NCBI GenBank assembly: GCA_947462335.1
Contig: OX381714.1
Coordinates: forward strand, 39,095,360 to 39,159,359
Reading direction: 5' to 3'
DNA length: 64,000 nt
From: Harmothoe impar
Lineage: Eukaryota; Annelida; Polychaeta; Phyllodocida; Polynoidae
Shown: one piece after another, positions 1 to 12,809 of the stretch
Layout: every line of letters starts with the position of its first letter
Numbering within the stretch: position 1 is the stretch's first letter
Translations under genes and position numbers: made by a program
The notes under the pieces: model-generated
The model's input: only the letters and a program-made list of their open reading frames with translations
The model's database searches: none
What the model was told of the DNA's origin: nothing

Positions 1-261
1 GGGAAACCTTTTGGGGTGCAATTTTGTGAAACCACCTGTAATTTTCACGTCTTTTTATGACCTTCATCAAAATGAGTGATCTCACATCCGCCTCCACCCC
101 TAACCTCGCCTCTGCTAAAGGTCAGCACCAACTGAGAGCAGTAACAGGATTTTTCCAAATCATGATCATTAAATCTTTGCAGGGATACTTAAAGTTGTTT
201 TAGAGAAATCGTATCTAAACCAAACATGAAAACCTTAAATTAGCCACTTTATAAAGCAATG

Positions 262-368
262 TTTTTTTTTGTTTTTTTTTGTAGAGGACAATGCTTCCTT
301 CGGCACCTTTGCCTGGTACTATTGCCCTCGTGGCAGCACCACCCCACCCCTGCCCCCCCCCCCCCCCC
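262..368. repeat. Poly(T) pair and poly(C)16
   Basis: Two T9 runs split by a G lie at 262-280, and a C16 run at 353-368 sits within a C/A-rich stretch. These low-complexity tracts account for the proline- and glycine-rich frames predicted here. Confidence 0.95.
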
Positions 369-977
369 ACCCCATACCCTCTTGTCTGTTCCATCTCTTT
401 TTCACCCATCCCCAGAGGGAACTGACAAGTGGCACTCCCTTGGACAAAGTGGACGTTGGGCTGTGAGTGGTTTTAACCCACCTGTGTCCCTCTGGACATG
501 ACAATGGTGAGGTGGGAGGGTGCTGGGGTCCGGGTGGGGTCAGGGGTGGCCACAGTCTATGAGGTGTGAGGGAGTAGTGAGAAGTGGGGTGTCAGAGGTG
601 GATCGGCACATCTCATGATCTCTGGTCCAACAATGGACATCACAGCCTTCTTGGTTCAAGGTGTGACAGTGTTATATTGCTGGCTTAAGCCCTTCGTTCA
701 GCAGGAAAAGAGCAACCCAATTTTAGCCAGGTAGTGCGACTGTATAATGGGACTTAAATATTTCATTAGAAGCATTAGGTTTACATTGCTATCAATCATG
801 TATCGATTGAAATAATGTATTATTTTATTCTTGCATTTAGCAAGTGTTTTTGCATATAATATTTTGGCACATATTGGGCTCATCTGGGGAAAAATGGGCG
901 ATTATGACTCATCATAACTTAGCTGATAACCGCACCTCATTAGGACTAGTAAAGGTATCATTAAAACTGATGTATGA

Positions 978-1023
978 CCGTACAGTTATCGCCAACATAG
1001 CCGTGCAGTTATCACCAACAAAG
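978..1023. repeat. 23-bp tandem duplication
   Basis: Two adjacent 23-bp units, CCGTRCAGTTATCRCCAACA plus AWG, match at about 20 of 23 positions. Confidence 0.8.
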
Positions 1024-2531
1024 TCCTTTAGTCACTCAACAACTGTCATCAGCAATAAAACTCGAACAAGTAACAATTTATGTGCCCACTCTTCACCTGT
1101 TCTCTGCAGCTCAGTACCTCTTATATTACACCGTCTGACCGCCCAACACCTTTGTGACTTACACAACCCTTGCTGGTGATAAAGTTAAGAGACAGAAAAC
1201 TGGTAGCCATAACCACAGAGCAGGCAGAGCCACACAAAGGACCTAAATGAGACATATATAATTATGTTGAAATGTTGATTACATACTACATTCCACTCTG
1301 TGACTTTTCTACATCTACTGCCTATGCATTTTTCAGCAATAAATGTCAATGAACATTAATTTGACTGTCAGGTTCCATGTGAAATCTCCACCTTCAGAGA
1401 AAAGATGTATGCTATTAGCTATCACCATGGTTTCTATGTGATAGCTATGTACATGATAATTGTTTTAACAATCCTGATATTTCCTGGTTTGAGCTAGAAG
1501 TTCAGAAGTGATAATTGGAGCCATTATTGCTCCGCACTGACTATCAAACACACATCAGACACATTGTACAGCATGCAGATGCCCTGACAATGATCTGTAA
1601 GTGCGATTCAACTGTCATGGTCCACAGCAGTAAGACATGCCAACCTTTGCACTGTAGTTCCCAAGGTTCGGCTTGGGAGGCGATGTGCAACACTGCAGTA
1701 CAACCGTTCAGGTGTTTACATTTTCCCACAGGTGTTGCACATAGAGGTACCGTGTTACCTGGAGCTGTATCCACATTCATTAGTCACAGAATCCGCCTAA
1801 GGTCATGTGTCTTTTGTAAGGGGTCACTGCATCTTAAGTCGGCCCCCTTTTAATGCACACAGAGCTCCTTTGACCAGGGATATATCTATCTTGACACACA
1901 GACAATGGTATAGTAACGTCTATGCCAGATGCTCTGTTGATACCTTTCATGTGCAACTACTAAACTGATGTAATATTGCCCAACTTAGCATGTGTTGAGA
2001 AGTCATATCATTCATTGTACTATATAGCTTTTAATCTCAATTAAGAAACAATAGTGAATATAGCTGGTGCTCTTCGTGTTTTTCGTGGATGCCAAACATT
2101 GGATAGGCTATAGCTATATATTTTTGAAGTGCCAAGTTCTTAGTATGAAACCATGAAATTTCGCCCATAAACCCAATTCCTCAACCAGTGAAGTCGTGGC
2201 AATGTGTTTCTCTATATGGCTTTTAAAGTAGGCAGGTGTTGAGTGTTTTTATAGGTGGTCACAGAATGGGCGAACACCACTTAATACCTCTTCCTGTGGC
2301 CGTATCTAAAGGGGAATTACACCTTGAGACAGCCAAGAAACGAGCCCCCATTAAGGCTGCAGTGTCCAAAGGCCATTGCCATTGCAGCCCAGGTGAAAGC
2401 TATCCCACACGGAATAGGCCTGAGTGAGGGCTCTTTGATTAATGGTCCTAGAACTCCAAAGCACACCGCCAAGCCCTTAGGCCAAGGTCACAAAACAGAA
2501 GAATTGCCCACCCCCACCCCAGCACTCCTAA

Positions 2532-3020
2532 AGGTCAAATCCCACAACGCGAAAAATGGGCAAGAAAGTGTTGATTATTGACATAAAAACAAGGGACAAC
2601 TGTTGCCAATATTGTAAATCACAACACTTGTCCCATGATCTTATGCCTCTCCAAATCCCACAGTGGTCAATAATAGGCAAGCAAAGTGTTGCGTGCAGGA
2701 CTGGTTAATGGATCTGTTTGAGGGGAGTTACTTCACAGTATGATTTGTCCTAACTTTTCCCTCTCAATTAGCCTAAAGATATTTGGAGTGTCCCCCCTAT
2801 ATAAGCCAAATCATTGACATATTCCAATAAGCAACATTTTCTAGGCCTTCCGGGGGCAAATATCTAACTCATTTGATCCTTATGATTTCCCAAATCACAA
2901 GACAAAGGCAATCCTTTCTCACCGATTTGGGCCTGTCTTAGCTAAAATAGGGCTCAAAATCGGTAATAAGACCAATGCACAACATTTTCTGACCCTCTCT
3001 CGCGTTGTGGGATTTGACCT
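2532..3020. mobile_element. PIF/Harbinger-like MITE with TAA duplication
   Basis: A perfect 20-bp terminal inverted repeat, AGGTCAAATCCCACAACGCG, lies at 2532-2551 and is mirrored at 3001-3020. It is flanked by TAA at 2529-2531 and 3021-3023. Similarity continues inward for about 20 more bases (a G/A-rich stretch, then AAARTGTTG). An internal partial copy of the terminus (CAAATCCCAC ... AAAGTGTTGCG) begins near 2654. A 3-bp TWA duplication is characteristic of the PIF/Harbinger superfamily, but a superfamily assignment from the duplication alone is tentative. Length is 489 bp and there is no transposase, so it is non-autonomous. Confidence 0.75.
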
Positions 3021-6000
3021 TAACACACACAAACCCCTTACAACTTCACACAACCCTACTCTTCAACCCTCCAATGGCAATATCTGGAAATCTTAGCAGT
3101 ACCATTGGGACCATTAATTTGCTTAACAGGTCTGAAGGGTTTGGTTTTAAACCCTGATGCTGAATTCATTCCCAGGTGTTTAAGGAGCTGAATGAATAGA
3201 AGCCCTCTCAGCGATAGTATCAGTCTGGGCGTGTACAGCTGTGTATTGTACATGTCTGTTGTCAGATCCCTATATGGCCTCTCAGCTTAGACATTCATTA
3301 GTTGGAAAGTTAGAGCTGGCCATGCATGGTTGATTGTAAGCATGTGTTATTTAGCCCTAGTCATTGCAAAGGGTGTGAGATAGATTACAGGAGAATTATG
3401 CTTAAAGTAAAACAACCTGGTAGGCCTTACGTGGCTGAATTGGGAAGTTTTGTGTTGTCTATTCACATGTGAGGAGAATGCTCTCTCTCTGCCTATAATA
3501 TAGGCCCTGGATCAACTCGCCTAGACTTGTCATTCCAGTCCAGACAAATCTAGAATTTCAGAATAAATGTTTATGTTTAATCAGAGTAAGTGACTCCGTG
3601 TTATCCAACAGGTTGACACAAAATCCGGCAGCCAATGGGAATAAATCTATCACTTAACTGCTAAGATGTACACTTAACTGCAAAGTTAGATTCTAACACC
3701 TGCAACCCTCGTCTACCCTGATGATTGATTATACTATTTAACCGTTACTTTGCCTCAGGCTACACTATATGTTTCACTCTTAGATTATTCCATTTACTCC
3801 AGTATAAGTAAACAGATATCCAGCTTCAGCAACTTTAATAAATATCGTCGGCAATGCTTCATTATATAATGGATAAAATAGTAAGAATTAATAGGATATC
3901 TATACTGATTGTGTATCGACCCTTGCCGCAATAGTAAAATGAAAAAGGAAAAGGAAAGACTATAAGCGGGGATTGGAACACACCGGGCTCAGGTTATATG
4001 TTACCTATATGTCTGTGAAGGCCCTAGTGGCTCTGATACAGGTGAGTAACCTTTACACCTGGGGGCACTGACCCCTGACACAGGTAACATCTACATTCAC
4101 ACCCAATGATAGAATTACGGGTACGCCAGTAAAGAACTTCATTCGTTTTTCTCTTGTGATTTAGATAATATTCTGATGGTTGTTTTCACTTTTGGGTTCT
4201 CTTTTTCTATCTCTATGCAATCCTAGATTATTATATAAACATTGACATTGAGTCTACTCCCTCAATTATAAACACGCACCTCTAAAACGTGATATAATCA
4301 GATAGAATTACATCTTAAGATTACACAGGTTTAGGCAATCTACACCTGCGCACTGGTTGTGGGAAACTAGAATGTATTTAAACAATTTGGTTAACGTGGT
4401 GTGTCTGTGAAGTATTTTAAGTTACCCTCAAGAGGAACAGAAAAAAAAGTTGTCCATATAACAAGATAATCCGAATTGGGAAGTATTGGTGGGAAAAGAC
4501 GGTCGGGTCTATTTACTAACACTAACAGGCCCAGAATACCATTCATGAATGGCATATTGGTAGAGCAAGCCAATCAAAATACCCGTAACAAGTGAGTGTG
4601 ACATACCATCGTGAAGAGAACCAAAGGCAAACTGCACAAAAAGACACCTTAACCTTTCTCTGTGTGTAGCTAGCGTGCCCTTGTGTACCCCACACTCTAT
4701 GCCTATTCTTTTTGTCATACATACCCCAGTGGTAAAGACGTGGAATTGAGAGAACTGTAAAGAGCATTGCAGGGCTTCAGGTGCAAATGTGCTGGGGTTT
4801 TATTGGTGGTGCTACACCCCTGACTGAATGCTGCTGCGTCTACACGGTAACTGGCATTCTAAAGCATTGCCCAGGGATTATCTGGGGGCCTAATAGTAGA
4901 GAGTAGAGTATTGGTATGAAGAAACTAACATTGTAATGCTAATACAGCTCTTAGTTTGTTGCACTATCACTATACGTTCTATATTAGAAAAGCAATATGC
5001 GGTTGTCTGAAACAGTTACATTTGATAGCTTCAGTTCCAGGATATCTGGCTAGAGAGGTGTCTCTGGATGTATCAGAAAATATGTGAATAGTTACTCACT
5101 CCATCTGGCATGTAAACTTAGATAGAATGAAACTATGCGCCATCTCAATACCCACAGTAGTGTTGGGTAGTCAGTAGTGTGAGCTTGCAGATATGCAAAT
5201 TCAATAAGAAACCACTAAATCCTATTTCTGTGGGATTCTGTGGACAAACACCAGTCCCCAACCACACTAGAAAGCTGCAAAGATCCAGAAAACAGACTGC
5301 AAACATCGGTCCATGACTCATCACTGATAGTGATCAACCATCTTTTGCCCTGCACACCCTAAAATTAAAATGTGCTTTTTCTCTCAGGGGCATTCCTTTC
5401 ATTGCCTCTGGCAGGCGATCTCAGGATAACCCAATCGATGACATTATTTCTTTACCCATTAAACCCCTTAAAGAAATGCGGATTTGAAAATCAAAATAAT
5501 TGTGAGTCTTTTCTTATGGTCACAGTCCCATGATCTAACCCCAATGGATACAGACGAGTACTGTGATTAAATTTTCCTTGTTTTGTTTTTGAAAATGTTT
5601 TACACATTTTGGAGGCTGGTAATGATAAGGCTTAGATTTGCTTCAGAGAATGTTGCCCATTAATCGCAATTATTATCTGTCTCCTTAGAATAAAAGACTC
5701 AGATCCCAGACAAAGCCTTTCAGACAGGGGCAATGCTGTACTATATCCACAGTAGTAGTACCTAAAGGGAATTAGTCAGACCTCTATGGTGTGAGATATG
5801 CGATATTTAGGAGTTATGCTAAGATGATGAATGTGTGCTACCACTATCTGTCAGATTTTAAGCCCACTCTACGATATTGACACAGAGTCAATAAAACATG
5901 ACAAGCTGAGTTGCCAAAGCCCTCCCCTCATCACCCACTAGGACTTCCGAGACAAAGAACTTATCAAAATGGCAAATATTGTACTTCTTACATTTCTTTT

Positions 6001-7182
6001 CTTAATTTCTTTGGCTAAGAGCCTCAGCTTCTTTCGTCTGTGTCAATATTAACATCGTGATGGGTCAACTACAGCTACTGCTGCACTTCAAGAGATGATA
6101 AAACCTGAAATGACTTTCTCCATTTTCACAATGTATCTCCTATATTCTAAAAGCCTGAAGCTTCATAACAGATGTTTCTGTTTCCGATTTTTGCTCCCCA
6201 ATTGCATAAAAACATGAGATCCTGCTGTGAAAGTTAACAACCTCCCAGCATGCTATATATAGAGCCATTGGCAGTAGTTAGTCCATCCTCAGACACCTCC
6301 ATCTAAAAATGGCAGTATTCACTCCCCTGGCTAATTTCCAGCTGCTACGCCTGGAAGAACCGGAGTCTCCCGTGTAGTCAGCCGTCTGTGACCAAGAGTG
6401 GCGTCTTCATGGTTGCCTTGACAACAGGGTCAGGCCTCACAACCATATTTCCTTATTTACCATATTATCGCCCTGCAGACTATATAGCACCTACTCTACA
6501 AGTTCAGAATCAGTTTCTGTCAACAGCAATGAACATCATATCCTTCTCTCTTTTATTTCTTTTTTGGTAACTTCTTTCCCTGAACCATTCTTTGTCCGTC
6601 GGGGGAATCCTACACGTAGGATAAGTGGGATGGGGAATAGCTCCCTTGCTGTGGCAGGTTGCAGAGGTTGGGGAGGGTTGAATATCACATTGTCAGCCAG
6701 TGTATAGTTAGTTGTCTCCGGGGAATGCTCAGTATATAAATATGTGGAGCTGTCTTTATGTTTGTCACGACCTCCTAAAATGTGATGCTTCAAAAGGTTT
6801 AAAAAATGTCTGAGAAACATGGATGAAAGTAACAGCAAGCTTTTGTTAACTGTCACCACTCCTCCCCTTCTACTATGGCTGTATTTGCACTTCCGGTCGG
6901 TCTTCATTCATAACCAGTATTGACTCCCGATCCGTCACAGTCATGGATTTTGTATAGGCTCTTTTTTTTGTTATCAGGTTTTTATTTCAAATCACGTGTT
7001 TCATAATGGATGTGTATTCACCACTAGTTTCCGGTATACTTATAAAGTGTAGTAAGAATTCGGGATGTAGGAGAAGGCGACAGTAATAGGCAAAATACAA
7101 AGGACCAATGTCACTTATTCCAGTTCGTCGATAGATATAAACATGTACAGATACGTGTGTATTATCGGTTCTTGGACAGCTA

Positions 7183-7194
7183 CCCCCCCCCCCC
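7183..7194. repeat. Poly(C)12
   Basis: Uninterrupted C12 run, followed by a small ACATCTA(C/G) repeat at 7210-7240. Confidence 0.95.
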
Positions 7195-7595
7195 TCACCA
7201 TCTACTCCCTAGGACATCTACCCCAAAGGACATCTAGGGCTTACCCCCAATGTCACATACTCTTACGAATGGTATAATTATGTAGTAAGATGTTAATGAG
7301 TGGACAAATTAGTGTAAGGATTGAGAACCAGGAATGTGAGATCCACAAGAAAGATGGAATCAAGGTGCAATTCTTCCTTTCTCTTTTTTTTGAAAGAAAA
7401 GCCCTGAGAGATGAGAGGAGACATGGATGTGAGGGGAGGGGAGCATGATGGGCTTGAAGAGAGGGGGTCTCTATTCGCGGAGGGGTGATCTAAGGATGAT
7501 GGCGTGTTGGATCAGCGGGACATCCGGGCATTGGCTGACCCCTGCAGTGACCCCTGCCCCAGGTAAAGGTCACCAAGGTCTGCTTCCCCGCAGTG

Positions 7596-7609
7596 ACGAC
7601 AGGGGGCGC
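7596..7609 (+). promoter_or_regulatory. CTCF-like core
   Basis: ACGACAGGGGGCGC retains the AGGGGGCGC core but only 11 of 14 consensus positions. It lies in a small CpG-rich patch (to about 7625). Confidence 0.25.
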
Positions 7610-10600
7610 TCCGACGGACGCCTCAGGATGTCAGGTGATCACCTAAACGTTGGCTCTACATCCGGGGCTTTGATGCAATTTCAATTTCTACCTGTCACAG
7701 GAATGATGCATGGTAGACATTATCCATTTTGTACCTAACTGATATTATATTGGTTTTCACTGGGTTCCCCGTCACCCCCCAACCCCATACATGCCCATGG
7801 GCTGACCCCTCAAGTCAATATGTCGCATTATGTACAGGTTCCGGTACAGGTACAAAATGCACACTATGTGCCCTGGATGTGCATTACATCTGCCTGTTAT
7901 TTCAAGAGAGATTTACAAAATGTATTGCTATTTTGTCAAGGGATTTGTGTAATGCATACCAACATAGATATGGTGTTATTAACGTTATAGACGTGGTGGT
8001 TAATACGAAAATGATTGATGTAGCTGAGAGTACTTTAGATGTTTAGCGAGAACGTAGGCAACCTACGCCTCATATCCCAACCTGCACCCCATACCCCAAC
8101 CTAGTGGTACAATCATCGCCTCACTTTTAAAGTCCAATGGAAAAAAGTACAGACACACCGATCTATAATCTAATCAGCATTGCTGCTACAGCAGTACTTA
8201 AAGTGTCCAAATGGCAAAAAGGTACATCTAAGCAGTACTATATACAACTCACTATAGACTAGTATACCCCCATCCTAGCTCCATCTATAGAAAGGTCTTT
8301 GGCTTCAATATAGAGCCCCACAGGCGCTGATCCCTTCATATACCCTGGGGTGTGGGTACAGACAGGTGGGCCTACCTGCACCCACCTGTAGCAATGGGAG
8401 ATCAAAGGTGCCGCCCCTCCCTACTCACCACCCTGATACACCATCAATGCCAAGGTGCCCTATGATGGTGTGAAAGTGAGAGGACGATGGCGCTATGGGT
8501 AGGCTGTTTCTTAGACTTTTTATGCTCAGAGATGTATATATGTGTTGTATGCATCCTCCTGTGAGGCCTGATATGATTTTTTAATCTCTTTTTATTTTTT
8601 TTATTTAGTCGTATCAAATAGACACGGCCATTGAAATGTATTGTCACCGTGTATTTGGATCTGGGATTGTTCTGATTGTATTCCCATCACCTCTTGGTGA
8701 CTAGCTCCAAGATACTTATTTTGACAAAATGGACCAAGGAATGGAAAAACTGGATGATACTTCAATCACAATTGCTATTAAGGCAATGGTCTAACATAGG
8801 GCAGTTACCATCTAGGCTACTTTATTATTAATAGTATGGAAAATGCTGATACATAGTTTAAATTGCGCCATTACATTTAAAAGCGATACTCTATTTCAAC
8901 CTATATAACTAAGTAGAAAATTGAATGTATACTAAGACAGGAATCCCTTGGGGAAGCTATTCTAATGCCAGCCTCTTAGTCTATGCAAGATATAAGGCTG
9001 TGGTAAGTGAGGTTAGGGGTATAGATTAGGGTTTTATGGTAGAGGTAGCTCTTATGGGATCTAACGGAGAGGCCAACTTTGAATTAAAATGCATGCATGC
9101 ATAATGGGGCTTTACACGTTTTGCATTATTCATTTTAATTTGACGAGTTCAATCTATGTAATACACAATATGCCATTGGTAGCAAGAGCTGCTTTTTAAA
9201 CATGAACTGAAACATCTTCCCTATTGATGTAGTGGTAGTTGAAGGTCTCTGAGACAAGCTGTCCCATGTCTTAGGTGCATCAAGGATTTATGAAGGTAGG
9301 CTGAGTGTTTGATTGGGGCACTTGCCCTTGGTAGGTACCTCAGCGATGTCATCACACTGATGAAGTCATATCAGGTTGATCCTCCTGGCCCACCCACTGA
9401 GATGTGTACAGGTATATATGTGTAACTCCAGTACCCACCCCATCCAGGTATAGCCTACACAGACATGTCTACCTTGGGACAAGCCACTGTTAGAAAGCTG
9501 TCAATGTATAATAATATAATGCTGGTCTTTTATCCTTCCCTGAGCCTGGTTTGATAAATATACACAGAGCTGCTATGAATACTTGACATCTGTCAGCTGT
9601 AATAGCTGACCTGCATAGGATACTATGTAGTAGGTCTTTTTTCCCCTCTATGGTTATTACTCCTGTAGATATAATCAATTGTGAATTGGTTGATTTATTG
9701 GGAGTGATTTGCCTGGTACCAGTCTTTTTTTTCTACCATAAATTAAGAGATAGGAATATTAAGTGTACAAAAAGTTATCAATGGTAGTGTTGGTGATCAT
9801 ATATACCCTCACACATGGAGTTGGAAATAGGGCAGGTGCGTGACATGACACAATTAGGTCTGTGTCAAAGGTCAAAGGGCTGAGAGGGCACAGTTTGACA
9901 GACTTTCCCCTTTATGTGTGATCACTCACACATAAACGTTTATCACATTGGAGACGACTGGGGTATTATCCATGTTTTATGTGCCTACAAACCTGAAACC
10001 TGGTTTTGTTATAAAGGGAAAATATGATAGCATTGTCAGTATGGAATTGGAGCAGAGAGGGTATGTATACATTATGTGTGTGATATAAGGAAGTCAGTGA
10101 AGGCTATTCTACTGTGTGTAAGGAGAACCTGTGTGATATATTCGTGGGAGGTCAGGTACAGATCCTAAATAAGATCCTTTTGGGGCTTTCTGTCTTAAAT
10201 GATACCACATTTAGGAGATTGCACCACTCCACTGTCTGGATCGTTCGAGCTCAATGCCCACTGTCTAGCACAGACTCAAGACTCACCAATATATCTTTAT
10301 GTTTAGGGTTAGCTAAAGTCTTTTTTTCATATATTTATAAATCTTGACGTCTACATTGGACCCCAGATCAGAGGATCATAATTATGTGTTTTTGACATTG
10401 CAAGCACTGGCGTTGTATCATTTATAAGTCTCATTTCTAATAAATCTGTGCGCTAAAGGTTAACAACGTTTAACAGTTTTTCTAGCTGAGATACATCCTC
10501 TAGATAGATTCCCTGATCGAAACCTAAATTAGCCCTCTTTAGTTGTCTTCCCCCACTACACACTGTCTGCATGGGTGAGCCTAAGTCAATTTAGAGATAA

Positions 10601-10928
10601 CTTTAACCTTTGAAGTATGCTAACTGAGTATGGCAACAAAGGTATTCCCCATATACCCAGTAGTCCTCTACTTTCAAATAAACCTCATAGAAAAGCTGTG
10701 TGTGGGATTGCCATATGGACTGTACCTGGCCTTCTCCCTACCTCACCTTTAACTTTTTCAGTTGAGGAATGTGCTATTTCTAAAGTTCTGTTTGCCTCCA
10801 ACTTAAAAAAAACTTACCACCCACTTGAGACTACAAAGCCTGGACGAGAGGCAAATTGAGCATTGGTGAAAAAGACCAGCTTAAAAGAATGCTAAGAGAT
10901 ACCTTTATGTTAAGGTTGTGCATGTGTT

Positions 10929-10952
10929 TGTGTGTGTGTGTGTGTGTGTGTG
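10929..10952. repeat. (TG)12 microsatellite
   Basis: Perfect TG dinucleotide array. Confidence 0.95.
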
Positions 10953-12726
10953 CAGTTGAGGGCTTTCCAAATGTAGCTCTCTGTTGGGTGGCTCTTAAAG
11001 GTGTGCTGACGTGAGGTTGCAATTGGTAGGAGTTACATTTAGGACCCCTAGCCCTGGCTGCCTCAGAAGCACGAGACCACGTGATGGGAACTCCAGATAT
11101 CCACTAAAGATCCTAAAGGATTCAGTAACAGTGGATCTTTGTGGTGCCAATCCCTTGTACCTGATGTTATCCACATACTTCACCGTCTAACCTAACCAGC
11201 CTTCCCATCCATTACCCCCAAAAAAGCAATCCCACCTTAAAACTGGGATTGCCCCCTTTCAGAATATTTTGATATACAAATCCCTCAGCCAGAAGCCAAG
11301 TCAATATACCCTGGCAAAAACCTGCTTCTATTCTAGACAGCTGTTGTGGAATCTGTGGGAATAGTTTTGTTTACATTAATGCTGCAATGTTCATTGGGAT
11401 GTTAGTCAGTACCTAGAAAGAAATCGAATTGAAAAAAAAATTAAAAGAACTTACAGAAGGACTACTTTTTCAACATGTAGCTGGTGCTATGGATTTGTGT
11501 TTATAATCAAATTGTCACCATAGCAATCTATAGGACAATTGCAATTATGTGTGGAGAGCAGAATAAAGTTGTTTCCATCTTCTGTATTTTCTCACAGAGG
11601 ACAATATTGACTTGTTTCTTAACATGGAAATTGGTGTCGGAATTCACTTGGAGAATCCATCACTCTGGCCCTAGCAAAGTGATTCGTGTTCATGTTTACT
11701 AATCAGCTTTTGTCAGATGGATACTCACCGCTATGTTTACCTAAGCTTATTGAAGGAGATAGAGAGGGGACTGACACTCTACTCCCCAACCACAACCAAT
11801 GTCCACAAGCATTAAAAAAAACATGATGGAAGAGTGCATTCCAACTGGTGCATTATCCTTACTGTAAGCATCCAATGGAAGCAGACTTTGACAAGGGTCC
11901 TTTCCACAGACTGTCGCTTTTCCATTACTACACTGACTGCTTACAGAGTGATATGAGTAGTTTCCACAGCTAATCGATAAGGAGAATGCTGTTTCTGAAA
12001 TCTGTATCAGCAGCAGCTTCCAATACAACCCAATGTTATTCAATACTGGAACCCAGAAGTTCTTCTCCCGACTCTCTTCTTCTATTATGATATTCATCCT
12101 TCCTCCAAATAGTCATTCATGTAAATGATAGCCAGTGCCTGACTTCTATGCTTTATGTGGAAGGTTTACATGCCAGGGCAGTATTGTCGCCATGTGGTTA
12201 TCGATGTAAATTGTTATTGATGGAAACAAATGTGTTGAAGTGTGAAAGATTTCCCATCAAAGCAATGTCCATCCTTTGACACGGTCTACATTGCATTGCT
12301 CACCCTTTCAAGAGCAGAACCTGAGATATCATGTTTGGTTGAAGCCTGAAGCAGAATGTTCCCACTTGCCTCCGCATATTGGTCAAAGGGAAAGGAAGGC
12401 GTTAGGGTGCAGTACACCCTACATTGAATACTTTGACCAATGAAGTGAACCTCTTCGATGCATGGTGACCCACTGTGTCTCTTTGCTAGGTCGTTCAACA
12501 GTCCCCATAGTCTAATATAGTAGAACTCATTCCGTAAGAGCTGTTGTACACCAATAATTAATTTACAAATAATTTGTCAAGTTATAAACTTGTGGACAGG
12601 AAGAAGAAGGGCATAATCTGGGTTGATAATTCCTATAGTTGGTGGTATCTTAAAAATTAAGATAGGACTATTCATGCATTCAATTACATAGGGATAATCC
12701 ATGGGCCTCCCTTTGTCTTGGTTGTA

Positions 12727-12756
12727 GAGAGTGAGTGAGAGAGTAGAGAGAGAGGG
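12727..12756. repeat. GA-rich purine tract
   Basis: Imperfect (GA)n with GTGA and GTAGA interruptions, near a 9-bp-stem hairpin (12781-12809). Confidence 0.85.
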
Positions 12757-12780
12757 CTGTATCTGTCACTCATTATGGAC

Positions 12781-12809
12781 GAGCTACTCATATAACCCAG
12801 GAGTAGCTC
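12781..12809. repeat. Hairpin, 9-bp perfect stem
   Basis: GAGCTACTC (12781-12789) pairs with GAGTAGCTC (12801-12809) across an 11-nt loop. Further GAGCWRCTC-like words follow downstream to about 12870. Confidence 0.7.

Larger units (their letters stand above)
1..2528. other. Non-coding sequence
   Basis: Apart from the homopolymers (262-368) and the 23-bp duplication (978-1023), I see nothing here. The 111- and 112-codon frames at 844 and 1515 have no recognisable content. Confidence 0.6.

Noticed and set aside
6245..6300. TATATATAG box as a promoter
   Set aside because: AT-rich context, no upstream element, and no recognisable downstream exon.
6536..6907. 123-codon minus-strand frame
   Set aside because: No recognisable domain or codon bias; the plus strand is ordinary non-coding sequence.
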